NCBI RefSeq assembly: GCF_015352445.1
Contig: NZ_JADKPO010000017.1
Coordinates: forward strand, 1 to 64,000
Length of the DNA: 64,000 nucleotides
Direction: 5' to 3'
Source: Nocardioides agariphilus
GTDB lineage: Bacteria; Actinomycetota; Actinomycetes; Propionibacteriales; Nocardioidaceae
In this document: positions 43,716-52,468 of the stretch, one piece after another
Numbering within the stretch: position 1 is the stretch's first letter
Layout: every line of letters begins with the position of its first letter
Made by a program: the position numbers and the translations under genes
Notes under the pieces: model-generated
What the model was told of the DNA's origin: nothing
The model's input: the letters and a program-made list of their open reading frames with translations, nothing else
Database searches by the model: none

Positions 43716-45199
43716 CGGGGACTCCCGTCGAACCAGCGCTGCTCGGCAGGGCGGATGTTGTGCCACACGTGCTTGGTCTCGCGGTACTCGGCCAAGCCGT
43801 GCTCGCCCAGCTCTCGCCCGATACCGGACTGCTTGTAGCCGCCCCACTCGGCCTGCGGGACGTAGGGGTGGTAGTCGTTGATCCAGACCGTGCCCATCCG
43901 CAGCCGCGCGGCGACTCGCTGGGCCTTGCCGGCGTCCTGGGTCCAGATGGCGCCGGCCAGGCCGTACTGGCTGTCGTTGGCGATGCGCACCGCGGCGCTC
44001 TCGGGGTCCTCCCCGGAGAACGTCTCGACGGTGAGCACGGGTCCGAACGACTCCTCCTGGGTGACGCTCATGTCGCTGGTGCAGCCGTCGAGCACGGTGG
44101 GCAGGTAGTAGAAGCCGTTGGCGAGAGCCGGGTCGTCGGGCGCCTGGCCGCCGCACCGGAGTACGGCGCCTTCGGCGATGCCGGCTGCCACGTAGGCGGC
44201 CACCTTGTCGCGGTGCGCCGCGCTGATGAGCGGCCCGGTCTCTGCCTTATCGTCGAACGGGCCGCCCAGGCGGATCGCCTGCGCCCGCTCGACGAGCGCG
44301 TCGACGAAGGAGTCGTGGATGGACTCCTCGACCACCAGTCGCGCACCGGCCGAGCACACCTGGCCCGAGTGGAGGAAGACCGCCGTGAGCGCGTAGTCGA
44401 GGGCCACGTCGAGGTCGGCGTCGGCGAAGACGATGTTGGGGTTCTTGCCGCCGAGCTCGAGAGCGACCTTCTTGACCGTCGCTGCGGCGTTGGCCATCAC
44501 CACGCGGCCGGTGACCAGACCGCCGGTGAACGACACCAGGTCGACGCGCGGGTCGCTGGCCAGGGGCGCGCCGGCGTCGGCGCCCGCGCCGAGCACCAGG
44601 TTGCCGACACCCGCGGGCAGTCCGGCCTCCTCGAGGATCCGCATCAGGTGGATGCTCGTGTGAGGCGTGAGCTCGCTGGGCTTGAGGATGAAGGTGTTGC
44701 CGGCCGCCAGGCAGGGCGCGACCTTCCAGGACGCCTGCAGCAGGGGGTAGTTCCACGGCGCGATCAGGCCGCAGACCCCGACGGGCTCGTGCACGACGCG
44801 GCTGACCACGTCGGCGTTGCCGGTGTCGACGACGCGGCCGGCGTCCTCGGAGGCGATCCGACCGTAGTAGCGGAACACCGAGACCACGTCGGCGACGTCG
44901 TACTCGGCCTCGACCAGGCGCTTGCCGGTGTCCTTGGACTCCGCCAGTGCGACCGCGTCACGGTCGCGCTCGAGCAGGTCGCCGACCCGGAGCAGGAGGT
45001 CGCCGCGCTCGCGCGCGGAGGTGTGCGGCCAAGGTCCGTGATGGAAGGCGTCGTAGGCGGCCGCGATGGCCGACTCGGTGTCCTCGGCGGAGGCCTCGTC
45101 GATCTCCGCCACCAAGGTGCCGTCCGCGGGGCAGCTGATGGTTCGGCGACCGCCCCGCGACGCGGTTGCCCACGCCCCGTCGATGTAGAGCTCAGGCAT
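43712..45199 (-). CDS. betB: Betaine aldehyde dehydrogenase
   Basis: A 495-residue NAD(P)-dependent aldehyde dehydrogenase, the second step of choline oxidation. Catalytic Cys282 lies in [10 protein letters not shown] and Glu248 in [10 protein letters not shown]; the cofactor segments [17 protein letters not shown] and FTGGLVTG are present. The ATG at 45199 opens a five-gene operon (betB, betA, ATPase, permease, binding protein), all coupled or tightly spaced. The upstream region holds the paired IclR-type boxes at 45243-45276. Confidence 0.9.
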   Translation of the reverse strand: MPELYIDGAWATASRGGRRTISCPADGTLVAEIDEASAEDTESAIAAAYDAFHHGPWPHTSARERGDLLLRVGDLLERDRDAVALAESKDTGKRLVEAEYDVADVVSVFRYYGRIASEDAGRVVDTGNADVVSRVVHEPVGVCGLIAPWNYPLLQASWKVAPCLAAGNTFILKPSELTPHTSIHLMRILEEAGLPAGVGNLVLGAGADAGAPLASDPRVDLVSFTGGLVTGRVVMANAAATVKKVALELGGKNPNIVFADADLDVALDYALTAVFLHSGQVCSAGARLVVEESIHDSFVDALVERAQAIRLGGPFDDKAETGPLISAAHRDKVAAYVAAGIAEGAVLRCGGQAPDDPALANGFYYLPTVLDGCTSDMSVTQEESFGPVLTVETFSGEDPESAAVRIANDSQYGLAGAIWTQDAGKAQRVAARLRMGTVWINDYHPYVPQAEWGGYKQSGIGRELGEHGLAEYRETKHVWHNIRPAEQRWFDGSPR

Positions 45200-45242
45200 C
45201 AGGCCCGTACCGTCCTCTCACCGCACGTCGCCGCCTCTGCGG

Positions 45243-45276
45243 TTGCGCGATCCGCAACGCGGTGCTCATACCGCAA
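45243..45276 (-). promoter_or_regulatory. Paired IclR1-type operators before betB
   Basis: TTGCGCGATCCGCAA (45243-45257), a perfect five-base-arm palindrome, and GTGCTCATACCGCAA (45262-45276) are four bases apart, again a 19-bp period. They begin 44 bases upstream of the betB start. Confidence 0.72.
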
Positions 45277-45387
45277 CGATCCGCTAACCGGAGGATAGGT
45301 GACCTGGGCCACACGTCAAGGGTCCCGAACAGATTGTCACTGCGATTGTGACCCTCTTGTTCGCTCCGCCGCCAGGGGTGCACGGGC

Positions 45388-46791
45388 TCAAACGCCGTGC
45401 ATGGTGGAGCGCGCGGCGGCGAAGCGTCCACGCACTTCGTCAGCCCAGCCCGCCTGGTCGGGCTCGCGCGTGGCCGCGACGGTGACCGGCCAGTCCGGTG
45501 GCGCGCTATCGGTGGAGGCTGCCCAGGCAGCCTGGCGAGCAGCGCCGAGTGCGACGTACTCGGCCGGTGCGGGGATCACCACCTCGGCGCCGAACAGGTC
45601 AGCGGCCGCCTGCTGCACGGCGGTGGAGGCGGAGCCGCCGCCGATGAGCACCAGGCGCCGGGCGGCAACGCCATGGCGCCCGAGCTCCTCGAGCGCCGAC
45701 CCGAGGGAGCACAGGAGGCCGAGGACGGCGGCACGGGCGAGGTTCTCGGGGGTGAGGTTGGCGCGGGTGAGGCCGAGCATCGTGCCGGTCGCGTCGGGGA
45801 GGTTGGGGGTGCGCTCCCCGTCGAGGTACGGGATCAGCGTCAGGCCGCCGGCATCGGGTGCCCCGGACTGCGCGAGCTGGTCGAACCTGCCGAGGTCGAC
45901 GCCCAGCAGACCGGCTGTCGTGCTGAGGATGCGGGCGGCGTTGATCGTGGCGGCGAGGGGCAGGTAGCCGCCGGTCGCGTCGGCGAAGCCGGCGATCGTG
46001 CCGCTGGGGTCGACGACCGGCTCCGGCGTCGAGGCGAACACCGTGCCGCTGGTGCCGATGCTGATGGCCACGTCACCGGGCCGGAGCCCGAGACCGAGTG
46101 CGGCCCCGGCGTTGTCGCCGCAGCCCGCCCCGACGATGGCACCCGCGGTCGTCGTGCCGGCCTGGTCGGCGGGCCCGAGCACGGTCGGCAGGCGGGGTAG
46201 GTGGCCCAGTGCGGCCGACACGAGGTCCTCGCGGTAGCGACCCTCGGTCACCGACCAGTACGCCGTGCCCGATGCGTCGCTGCGGTCGGTGACCGCCTCG
46301 TCGGGCCGGCCGAGCAGGCGCCAAGTCAGCCAGTCGTGGGGGAGCAGCACGCGATCGACACGCGCGGCGAGCTCGGGGTGCTCCTCGGCGAGCCAGGCCA
46401 GCTTGGTGAGGGTGAAGGAGGCGACGGGCACGACGCCGACCTCGCGCGCCCAGGTCTCCGCGCCCCACTGGTCGCGCAGGCGTTGGGCCTGGCCGGCCGA
46501 ACGTACGTCGTTCCAGAGCAGGGCGTCGTACACCGGCTCGCCGGCGGCGTCGAGGGCGACCATGCCGTGCTGCTGTCCGCCGACGGCGAGGGCCTGTACG
46601 TCGTCGAGGTCGCCCAGGTCATGGGTCTGCGAGGACAGTGCGCGCCACCAGTGCTCGGGATCGACGGCTGTGCCGTCGGGGTGCGGAGCGGAGGTCGCTC
46701 CCAAGACCTCGCCGGTGTCGGCGTCGACCCGCAGCACCTTGGTGCTCTGCGTCGAGGAGTCGATGCCGGCGACGACCCGGCGGCTGGCCAT
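45388..46791 (-). CDS. xylB: FGGY-family sugar kinase (xylulokinase-like)
   Basis: A 467-residue kinase of the FGGY family. GIDSSTQSTKVLRVD at 8-22 is the phosphate-1 motif, GGQQHGMVALD is typical of xylulokinases, and SIGTSGTVF and IGGGSASTAVQQ are the later nucleotide-binding motifs. It would phosphorylate D-xylulose or a similar ketose. It starts five bases after the stop of the IclR regulator and is surely co-transcribed with it. No other pentose genes are visible, which makes its place in a betaine locus odd. Confidence 0.85.
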   Translation of the reverse strand: MASRRVVAGIDSSTQSTKVLRVDADTGEVLGATSAPHPDGTAVDPEHWWRALSSQTHDLGDLDDVQALAVGGQQHGMVALDAAGEPVYDALLWNDVRSAGQAQRLRDQWGAETWAREVGVVPVASFTLTKLAWLAEEHPELAARVDRVLLPHDWLTWRLLGRPDEAVTDRSDASGTAYWSVTEGRYREDLVSAALGHLPRLPTVLGPADQAGTTTAGAIVGAGCGDNAGAALGLGLRPGDVAISIGTSGTVFASTPEPVVDPSGTIAGFADATGGYLPLAATINAARILSTTAGLLGVDLGRFDQLAQSGAPDAGGLTLIPYLDGERTPNLPDATGTMLGLTRANLTPENLARAAVLGLLCSLGSALEELGRHGVAARRLVLIGGGSASTAVQQAAADLFGAEVVIPAPAEYVALGAARQAAWAASTDSAPPDWPVTVAATREPDQAGWADEVRGRFAAARSTMHGV

Positions 46792-46796
46792 GGCTG

Positions 46797-47624
46797 CTAG
46801 ATGCGCTGTCCCCAGCCGAGGCGGTGGGAGACCTCGGTGGCGGCAGCGACCAACATGGGGACGGCCTCGGCGAGGCGGTCGTCGTCGAGCCGGAACGTCG
46901 GCCCGGAGATGCTCATCGAGGCGATGATGTCGCCGTGGGCGCTTCGGATCGGGGCGGCCGCAGCGGTCAGGCCCAGCTCCAGCTCGTCGATCGCGAGGGC
47001 GTAGCCGGCGGCGCGCACCTTGGCCAGCTCCTCGCGCAGCCGCGGACGGGTGGTGATGGTCGCGTCGGTGAACCGCGGCAGCTCGCGCAGGGCCGCCTTG
47101 AGCTCGGCCTCGGACAGCTCGCTGAGCAGTACCTTGCCGTTGCTGGTCGCGTGCAGCGGGATGTGTTGCCCGACCCAGTTGTGGGACTGCAGCGCCGAGG
47201 AGCCGGCGACCTGGTCGAGGTAGAGCGCCGAGGTCTCCGAGCGCACGGTGATGTTGACCGTCTCGCCGGTGTCGGACGCCAGCTGCCGACACACCGGACG
47301 CGCCTCGGTGACGAGGTCGAGACGCGCGGTGGTCGCGCCGGCCAGCCGCAGGTTGCCCACCCCGAGGCGGTATCGCCCGCGGTCGCCGACCTGCTCGACG
47401 AGCCGGTGTGCCTCGAGCGTGGCCAGCAGGCGGAACGCCGTCGACTTGTGCACGCCCAGCCCACCGGCGATCTCGGTCACCCCGGCCTCGCCGTCGCGGG
47501 CCAGCAGCTCCAGGATCGTCAGCGCCCGGTCGACCGACTGGACGGTCGTACCGGACTGCTCGCCCCCGTCGGGAGTCTCGGCAGTCACCAGCGTCGCTCC
47601 GTTCGCGCCCACCTCGGCTGCCAT
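46797..47624 (-). CDS. IclR-family regulator 1 (betaine/dimethylglycine regulon)
   Basis: A 275-residue IclR protein: winged helix-turn-helix at about 20-90 (VTEIAGGLGVHKSTAFRLLATLE) and a C-terminal effector domain (SNGKVLLSELSEAELKAAL, YALAIDELELGLTAAAAPI). The exact start is uncertain; the ATG at 47624 (MAAEVGANG) is used, and an earlier in-frame ATG at 47660 is possible but would lie in the operator region. It lies directly upstream of xylB. Its own promoter has a pair of 15-bp boxes also found before betB, the dimethylglycine operon and metF, so I propose it controls all four. Confidence 0.82.
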   Translation of the reverse strand: MAAEVGANGATLVTAETPDGGEQSGTTVQSVDRALTILELLARDGEAGVTEIAGGLGVHKSTAFRLLATLEAHRLVEQVGDRGRYRLGVGNLRLAGATTARLDLVTEARPVCRQLASDTGETVNITVRSETSALYLDQVAGSSALQSHNWVGQHIPLHATSNGKVLLSELSEAELKAALRELPRFTDATITTRPRLREELAKVRAAGYALAIDELELGLTAAAAPIRSAHGDIIASMSISGPTFRLDDDRLAEAVPMLVAAATEVSHRLGWGQRI

Positions 47625-47647
47625 GGCCCGCACCCTAGCCCTTCGTG

Positions 47648-47681
47648 TTGCGTATGGCACCAGCCGTTCCGGTCACCGCAA
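47648..47681 (-). promoter_or_regulatory. Paired IclR1-type operators before iclR1
   Basis: TTGCGTATGGCACCA (47648-47662) and TTCCGGTCACCGCAA (47667-47681), four bases apart (19-bp period). Each keeps at least one conserved arm (TTGCG or CGCAA). They lie 24-57 bases upstream of the proposed start, consistent with autoregulation. Confidence 0.62.
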
Positions 47682-47695
47682 CGTGCGAGAACGGC

Positions 47696-48592
47696 TCAGC
47701 GGAACACGACCGTGCGGTGGCCGTTGAGCAGCACGCGGGTCTGGGAGTGCCAGCGCACGGCGCGGGAGAGCACCTGGGCCTCGGTGTCGCGGCCGACAGC
47801 CACCAGCTGTTCGGGGGCCAGGGTGTGGTCGACGCGGGCGATGTCCTGCTCGATGATCGGGCCCTCGTCGAGGTCGCCGGTCACGTAGTGAGCCGTCGCC
47901 CCGATCAGCTTCACGCCGCGCTCGTGAGCCTGGTGGTAGGGCTTGGCCCCCTTGAAGCTCGGCAGGAACGAGTGGTGGATGTTGATGGCCTTGCCGCTCA
48001 GGTTGCGGCACAGGTCGTCGGAGAGGATCTGCATGTAACGAGCCAGCACCACCAGATGGATGCCCAGCTCGTCGACCCGCTTGAGCAGGTGGGCCTCGGC
48101 CTGCGCCTTGGTGTCGGGCGTGACCGGCACGTGCTCGAAGTCGATGCCGTAGGTCTTCGCCAGCGGCTCGGCGTCGCGGTGGTTGGAGATGATCAGGGGT
48201 ACTTCGATCTGCAGGTCGCCTGTCGTGGTGCGAAACAGCAGGTCGTTGAGGCAGTGCAGCTGCTTGGAGACCAGGATCAGGGTGCGGTAGGGAGTGCGGG
48301 CCGACCAGAGCTGGTAGGTCATCGCGAACCTCTCGGCGGTCGCCGCGAAGGCCGCGCGCAAGGTGTCGGCGTCGGTCGCATCGGCGGTCTCGAAGCTGAT
48401 GCGCATGAAGAACCGGCCGTGCTCGAGGTCGCCGAACTGCTGGCTCTCGCGGATGTTGCCGCCGTGCTCCATGAGGAACGAGGTGACGGCGTGCACGATG
48501 CCGGGCCGGTCGGGACAGGCCAGCGTGAGGACGTAGTCGCCGAGCACGCCGGCATTCTGTACCGCATTTGACTGAACATTCAAATCAGACAC
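47696..48592 (-). CDS. purU: Formyltetrahydrofolate deformylase
   Basis: A 298-residue PurU: N-terminal ACT domain (CPDRPGIVHAVTSFL) and C-terminal formyl-transferase domain with the catalytic Asn/His/Asp set in NIHHSFLPSFKGAKPYHQA and GDLDEGPI. It hydrolyses 10-formyl-THF to formate and THF. The GTG start is four bases after the stop of the mtgB-like gene, so both are one operon. In that setting its role is probably to release the carbon of demethylation as formate and regenerate THF, rather than only purine balance. Confidence 0.92.
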   Translation of the reverse strand: MSDLNVQSNAVQNAGVLGDYVLTLACPDRPGIVHAVTSFLMEHGGNIRESQQFGDLEHGRFFMRISFETADATDADTLRAAFAATAERFAMTYQLWSARTPYRTLILVSKQLHCLNDLLFRTTTGDLQIEVPLIISNHRDAEPLAKTYGIDFEHVPVTPDTKAQAEAHLLKRVDELGIHLVVLARYMQILSDDLCRNLSGKAINIHHSFLPSFKGAKPYHQAHERGVKLIGATAHYVTGDLDEGPIIEQDIARVDHTLAPEQLVAVGRDTEAQVLSRAVRWHSQTRVLLNGHRTVVFR

Positions 48593-48595
48593 GCC

Positions 48596-50035
48596 TCAGT
48601 CCCCCAGCTCCGCACGCCGACGGGTCACGTAGGCCTCCAGCTCCTCGCGGATGCTCTCATCGATCGGCGGCGGCTCGTAGTCGGCCAGCTTCTGCTTGTA
48701 GATCTCGCCCGCACGCGTGGCGGTGTCCTTGGCGCCGTTGCGCATCCACCGCTCGTAGTTGTCGGAGGAGTTGAGGAACGGCCGGTAGAAGCAGGTGCGG
48801 AACCGCTCCATCGTGTGCATCGCCCCGAGGAAGTGGCCGCCGTGGCCGACCTCCTCGTGGGCACCGAAGGCCATCGACTCCTCGTCGACCTCGAGAGGGG
48901 TGAACTCGTGCTGCAGCATCTCGACGATCTGGCAGTCGATGACGAACTTCTCGAAGCCGGCCACCAGGCCGCCCTCGAGCCAGCCCGCGGAGTGCATCAC
49001 CCAGTTGGCCCCGGCCAGGAAGGTCGGCATCAACGTCATCAGCGCCTCGTAGCCGGCCTGTGCGTCGGGGACCTGCGAGGAGGTCAGGCCGCCACCGGTG
49101 CGGAAGGGGAGGTTGAAGTGGCGCGCGATCTGGCCGGTGCACAGCAGGCCGAGGCCCGACTCGGGGGTGCCGAACGTGGGGGAACCCGACTGCATGTCGA
49201 TGTTGGACAGGAACGACCCGAACACCACCGGGCAGCCCGGGCGGATCAGCTGGGACAGCGCGATGCCGGAGAGCGCCTCGGTGATCTGCTGCACGAGCGC
49301 GGCGGGGATCGTCACCGGCGACATGGCGCCCATCAAGATGAAGGGCGTCAGGACGACGGGCTGGGCGGCCGCGGAGTACTCGAACTGCGCCTCCAGCATG
49401 CGGTCGTCCCAGCGCAGCGGGGAGTTGCAGTTGATCAGCGAGATGATCGCCGGGGTCTCCTCGATCGCCTCGCGGGAGCCGAACAGGATCTCGGTCATCG
49501 CGATGGTGTCGCGGGCGTTGGTGCCGCTGACCACGTTGCCCATGTAGAACTTGTCGGTCAGCGTCTGCAGCGCGTAGACCATGTCGAGGTGCCGGCTGTC
49601 GAGCGGGGTGTCGTTGGGCTCGTTGACCACGCCGCCGGCGGAGTCGAGCACCGAGTAGCTCTGCGCGAGACGCGCGAAGTTGCGGAAGTCCTCCATCGTG
49701 CCGTCGCGGCGTACGTCGCCCTCGCGCACGAACGGCGGACCGTAGACCGCGCCGAAGGCCATCGAGTCACCGCCGATGTGCACGCTGTTGGCCGGGTTGC
49801 GGGCCTGGAGGGCGAACTCGCGGGGCGCCTTGGCCACCTGCTCGAGCACGAAGTCGGGGTCGAGGAAGACCTTGTGGTCCTCGACCTTCTGGCCGGCCTG
49901 GCGGAACAGCTCGAGCGCGCGGTCGTCCATGAACTCGACGCCGATCTCGCTCATCAGCCGCCGCCAGCCCTTGTCGAGCGTGGCCATCGCGTCCTCCGAG
50001 AGCACCTCGTAGCGCGGCATGCGGTTGACGAACAT
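48596..50035 (-). CDS. mtgB: MttB-superfamily glycine betaine methyltransferase (MtgB-like, non-pyrrolysine)
   Basis: A 479-residue member of the trimethylamine methyltransferase family (COG5598). In pyrrolysine enzymes an in-frame amber codon is read through; here the frame is continuous sense, as in MtgB, which demethylates glycine betaine to dimethylglycine and methylates a Co(I) corrinoid protein. Recognisable segments are SVLDSAGGVVNEPNDTP, GAMSPVTIPAALVQQITEAL and TCFYRPFLN; the TIM-barrel length is normal. The ATG has AGGAGG nine bases upstream. Corrinoid protein, THF methyltransferase and activator genes lie on the opposite strand 1.8-5 kb away. Substrate by context: glycine betaine; proline betaine or carnitine are alternatives. 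Confidence 0.85.
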   Translation of the reverse strand: MFVNRMPRYEVLSEDAMATLDKGWRRLMSEIGVEFMDDRALELFRQAGQKVEDHKVFLDPDFVLEQVAKAPREFALQARNPANSVHIGGDSMAFGAVYGPPFVREGDVRRDGTMEDFRNFARLAQSYSVLDSAGGVVNEPNDTPLDSRHLDMVYALQTLTDKFYMGNVVSGTNARDTIAMTEILFGSREAIEETPAIISLINCNSPLRWDDRMLEAQFEYSAAAQPVVLTPFILMGAMSPVTIPAALVQQITEALSGIALSQLIRPGCPVVFGSFLSNIDMQSGSPTFGTPESGLGLLCTGQIARHFNLPFRTGGGLTSSQVPDAQAGYEALMTLMPTFLAGANWVMHSAGWLEGGLVAGFEKFVIDCQIVEMLQHEFTPLEVDEESMAFGAHEEVGHGGHFLGAMHTMERFRTCFYRPFLNSSDNYERWMRNGAKDTATRAGEIYKQKLADYEPPPIDESIREELEAYVTRRRAELGD

Positions 50036-50051
50036 GAAGCCTCCTGACTCA

Positions 50052-50087
50052 AACCATGATGTGGGACTACGGTTCCACATCATGGAA
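50052..50087 (-). promoter_or_regulatory. IclR2-type operator before mtgB
   Basis: TTCCACATCATGGAA (50073-50087) is a perfect-arm palindrome, TTCCA-N5-TGGAA. A degenerate copy, AACCATGATGTGGGA, lies at 50052-50066, six bases away (21-bp period). An almost identical arrangement lies in front of iclR2 at 50946-50981. Confidence 0.75.
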
Positions 50088-50114
50088 CCGTAGCGGAAGA
50101 CCCCCGACGCGAAT

Positions 50115-50771
50115 TCAGCAGGAGAAGCCGAACTTGCCGACGTCGATGTACTGGGGTGCGTCCGAGCGGACGTCGTCGCCCCCGGCGACGTAGGTCAGCT
50201 GCACGGCGCTGACCGGCCCTGGCCACCGCACCCTCACGACTGAGCTGCGAAGGACGCCGTCGGTGCTACGAAACGGGTCGCCGGGCGCACCCGAGCCGCC
50301 GATGCCGATCTCCCGGGCGGTGACGACGTAGGAGGGAGTGTCGACGGTCACCAGGTCCGACCAGACCAGGCCGAGGTCCCCGCCCAGCCCCGCGCCGATC
50401 CCGCCGATCGTGAGCGAGAGGTCGGCCACTGGCCGCGACAGGCTCACCAGCATGGAGAGGTCCGCACCCGGCTGGGTGTGAACCAGCACGATCGCGACCC
50501 AGGGTGGCGAGGCCGCGACGTCGAAGGCGCGGCCGGTGTCTGACGGCAGGCCCCCGGCAGGGTAGGTCGTCGAGGTGTACGTCACCGTCGCCGTCACGTC
50601 CGAGGGCGCGAAGCCCAGCGTCGTGACGCGTGTCGACGTCGGGGTGATCAGCGCCTGAGCCTTGAGGCACCCCTGGCTCACGGCGTACGCCGGGGCGGCG
50701 ACCGACATCACGGCGGCGGGGGTCGTCCACGCCCCTGCCTTGACAAGCGTGCGACGAGTGGGCCGGTTCAT
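50115..50771 (-). CDS. Secreted protein of unknown function, probable Tat signal
   Basis: A 218-residue protein. The N-terminus MNRPTRRTLVKAGAWTTPAA has a twin arginine and a moderately hydrophobic stretch ending near PAYA at residue 30, a plausible Tat signal. The mature part is Thr/Val/Gly-rich with predicted beta strands and two cysteines (GCLKA near the start, FSC at the end), perhaps a disulfide-linked all-beta domain. I do not recognise the family. It lies between mtgB and iclR2, on the mtgB strand; the 79-base gap to mtgB holds the IclR2-type operator, so it is probably a separate unit. Confidence 0.72.
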   Translation of the reverse strand: MNRPTRRTLVKAGAWTTPAAVMSVAAPAYAVSQGCLKAQALITPTSTRVTTLGFAPSDVTATVTYTSTTYPAGGLPSDTGRAFDVAASPPWVAIVLVHTQPGADLSMLVSLSRPVADLSLTIGGIGAGLGGDLGLVWSDLVTVDTPSYVVTAREIGIGGSGAPGDPFRSTDGVLRSSVVRVRWPGPVSAVQLTYVAGGDDVRSDAPQYIDVGKFGFSC

Positions 50772-50918
50772 GCTCTTCCTCTCGTCGACGGGTACGCCGA
50801 GGGAGAACGATGCGTGACCGAACCGCTTCGCGACCGGGGTCGCGGCGAAATCGGTGTCAGCGATCGCTGAGATCGGTGTCAGGCGCACCATCGCCGGGCA
50901 CGACCTCGCGGCGTTCGC

Positions 50919-50981
50919 TTGCGGAACCCGGGCGGTCCTGTCTAACCTCATCATGTGGGACTGAGGTTCCACATCATGGAA
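50919..50981 (+). promoter_or_regulatory. Promoter and IclR2-type operator before iclR2-mtgC
   Basis: TTGCGG (50919-50924), an 18-base spacer and TAACCT (50943-50948) form a promoter. The operator pair lies on top of its -10 and start point: a degenerate box at 50946-50960 and TTCCACATCATGGAA at 50967-50981, again with a six-base gap. Binding would block initiation. Confidence 0.7.
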
Positions 50982-51014
50982 CTGATCGTGACGCGTCGAG
51001 TGAAGGAGATGCCC

Positions 51015-51803
51015 GTGGCCGAGCCGGCCAGCAGTGGCACCCAGGCACTCGACCGCGCGGTGCAGCTCGTCGCGTCGGTCGTGCAGGCCACGGAGCCGCT
51101 CTCGTTCGCCGACATCCAGGAGTCCAACGGCCTGGCCAAGTCGACGACCTCGCGCATGCTCGCCGCGCTCGAGCGCGGTGGCCTGCTCGAGCGTGACGAG
51201 GCGGGCGGCTACGTCGCGGGCAGCCTGTTCTGGCTCTACGCCGCCCGGCACGACCCCTGGGAGGAGCTGGTCCGCCTGGCCCGCCCGGTGATGGAGCAGG
51301 TCGGAGGCGACACCCAGGAGTCGGTGCACCTCTCGGTGATCCGCGGCGACCAGGTCGTCCAGGTCGCCCAGGTCGACTCCCGCTACCTCCTCGGCACGCG
51401 CGACTGGACCGAGGTCGAGGTCCCCTCGCACGCCTCGGCTCTCGGCAAGGTGTTCTACGCATGGAGCGTGCTCGCCATGCCTGCGCGGCCCGAGAAGCTG
51501 ACGCCCTCGACCATCACCAGCAAGGCCGGGCTCGAGCGCGACGCCGAGCAGACGCGCCGCCGTGGCTACGCCATCACCGTCGACGAGCTCGAGATGGGGC
51601 TGACCGGCATCGCCGTGCCCGTGCGCGGTGCGCGGGGCGACATCGTCGCCGCCCTCGGCATCTCCGGCCCCACGGGTCGGCTGTCCCACCGGTTCGACGA
51701 GCTCGGTCGCAACCTCATCCGTCGTGCGGCCCAGCTCGAGTCGGTGCTGCACGGTCCCCCGTCGAACAACCTGGAAACCATCGCGAAGAAAGGCGTGGCA
51801 TGA
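51015..51803 (+). CDS. IclR-family regulator 2 (mtg regulon)
   Basis: A 262-residue IclR regulator with winged helix-turn-helix (FADIQESNGLAKSTTSRMLAAL, about 35-60) and effector domain (SHASALGKVFYAW, YAITVDELEMGLTGIAVPV). The GTG at 51015 is chosen because AAGGAG lies six bases before it; earlier ATG codons fall inside the operator. The stop overlaps the corrinoid-protein start by four bases, so regulator and corrinoid genes form one operon. The same operator occurs in front of mtgB, so it probably controls both halves of the demethylation system, perhaps with glycine betaine as effector. Confidence 0.85.
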   Translation: MAEPASSGTQALDRAVQLVASVVQATEPLSFADIQESNGLAKSTTSRMLAALERGGLLERDEAGGYVAGSLFWLYAARHDPWEELVRLARPVMEQVGGDTQESVHLSVIRGDQVVQVAQVDSRYLLGTRDWTEVEVPSHASALGKVFYAWSVLAMPARPEKLTPSTITSKAGLERDAEQTRRRGYAITVDELEMGLTGIAVPVRGARGDIVAALGISGPTGRLSHRFDELGRNLIRRAAQLESVLHGPPSNNLETIAKKGVA

Positions 51804-52468
51804 CGACTCCTGATGAGGTTCTCAAGGGTCTCTACGACGAGACGCTGGTCGGCAATGCGCCGCGGGTGCTGGAGCTCACCAACGAAGGGCTCGAGCTCGG
51901 CATGGAGCCGCAGACGCTGCTCTTCGACGCGCTGATCCCCTCGCTCGAGGAGGTCGGTGCGCGCTTCGAGCGCGGCGACTTCTTCGTGCCCGAGATGCTC
52001 ATCGCCGGCAAGGCGATGGCCGGCGCGATGGAGCGGCTGCGCCCGCTGCTCGCCGAGACCGGGGTCGAGACCATCGGCAAGTTCTTGATGGGCACCGTCA
52101 AGGGCGACGTGCACGACATCGGCAAGAACCTCGTCAACATCATGCTGGAGGGCGCCGGTTTCGAGGTGATCGACCTCGGCGTCCAGGTAGCCCCCGAGAA
52201 GTTCGTCTCCGCCATCGAGGAGCACCAGCCCGACGTGGTCGGCTTCTCGGCGTTCTTGACCACGACGATGCCGATGTTCAAGGCCAACATCAACGCGCTC
52301 GAGAAGGCCGGCCTGCGCGACAAGGTCGTGGTGATGGTCGGCGGCGCGCCGGTCACCCAGGAGTACGCCGACGCGGTAGGTGCTGATGGCTACGCCGCTG
52401 ATGCGTCTGCGACCGTCAAGAAGGCCAAGGACCTGCTGCACCAGCGCCGGGCCAAGGTGCCGGCATGA
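51800..52468 (+). CDS. mtgC: Corrinoid protein of a methyltransferase system (MtgC-like)
   Basis: A 222-residue corrinoid-binding protein: N-terminal helical cap (about 1-85) and C-terminal B12-binding Rossmann domain. The lower cobalt ligand is His105 in GDVHDIGKNLV, the DxHxxG motif; later VGFSAFLTT and MVGGAPVT are the usual cobamide-binding loops. It shuttles the methyl group between MtgB and the THF methyltransferase. The ATG overlaps the iclR2 stop and the TGA overlaps the next start, giving a fully coupled operon. Confidence 0.93.
   Translation: MTTPDEVLKGLYDETLVGNAPRVLELTNEGLELGMEPQTLLFDALIPSLEEVGARFERGDFFVPEMLIAGKAMAGAMERLRPLLAETGVETIGKFLMGTVKGDVHDIGKNLVNIMLEGAGFEVIDLGVQVAPEKFVSAIEEHQPDVVGFSAFLTTTMPMFKANINALEKAGLRDKVVVMVGGAPVTQEYADAVGADGYAADASATVKKAKDLLHQRRAKVPA

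Noticed and set aside
48596-50035. Pyrrolysine-dependent methyltransferase
   Set aside because: The reading frame has no internal TAG codon, and no pyl genes are in the window, so this is the non-pyrrolysine branch.
50036-51014. Cobalamin riboswitch in front of the mtg genes
   Set aside because: The spaces before mtgB and iclR2 are short and filled by operator boxes; I see no B12-box-like sequence or long structured leader.
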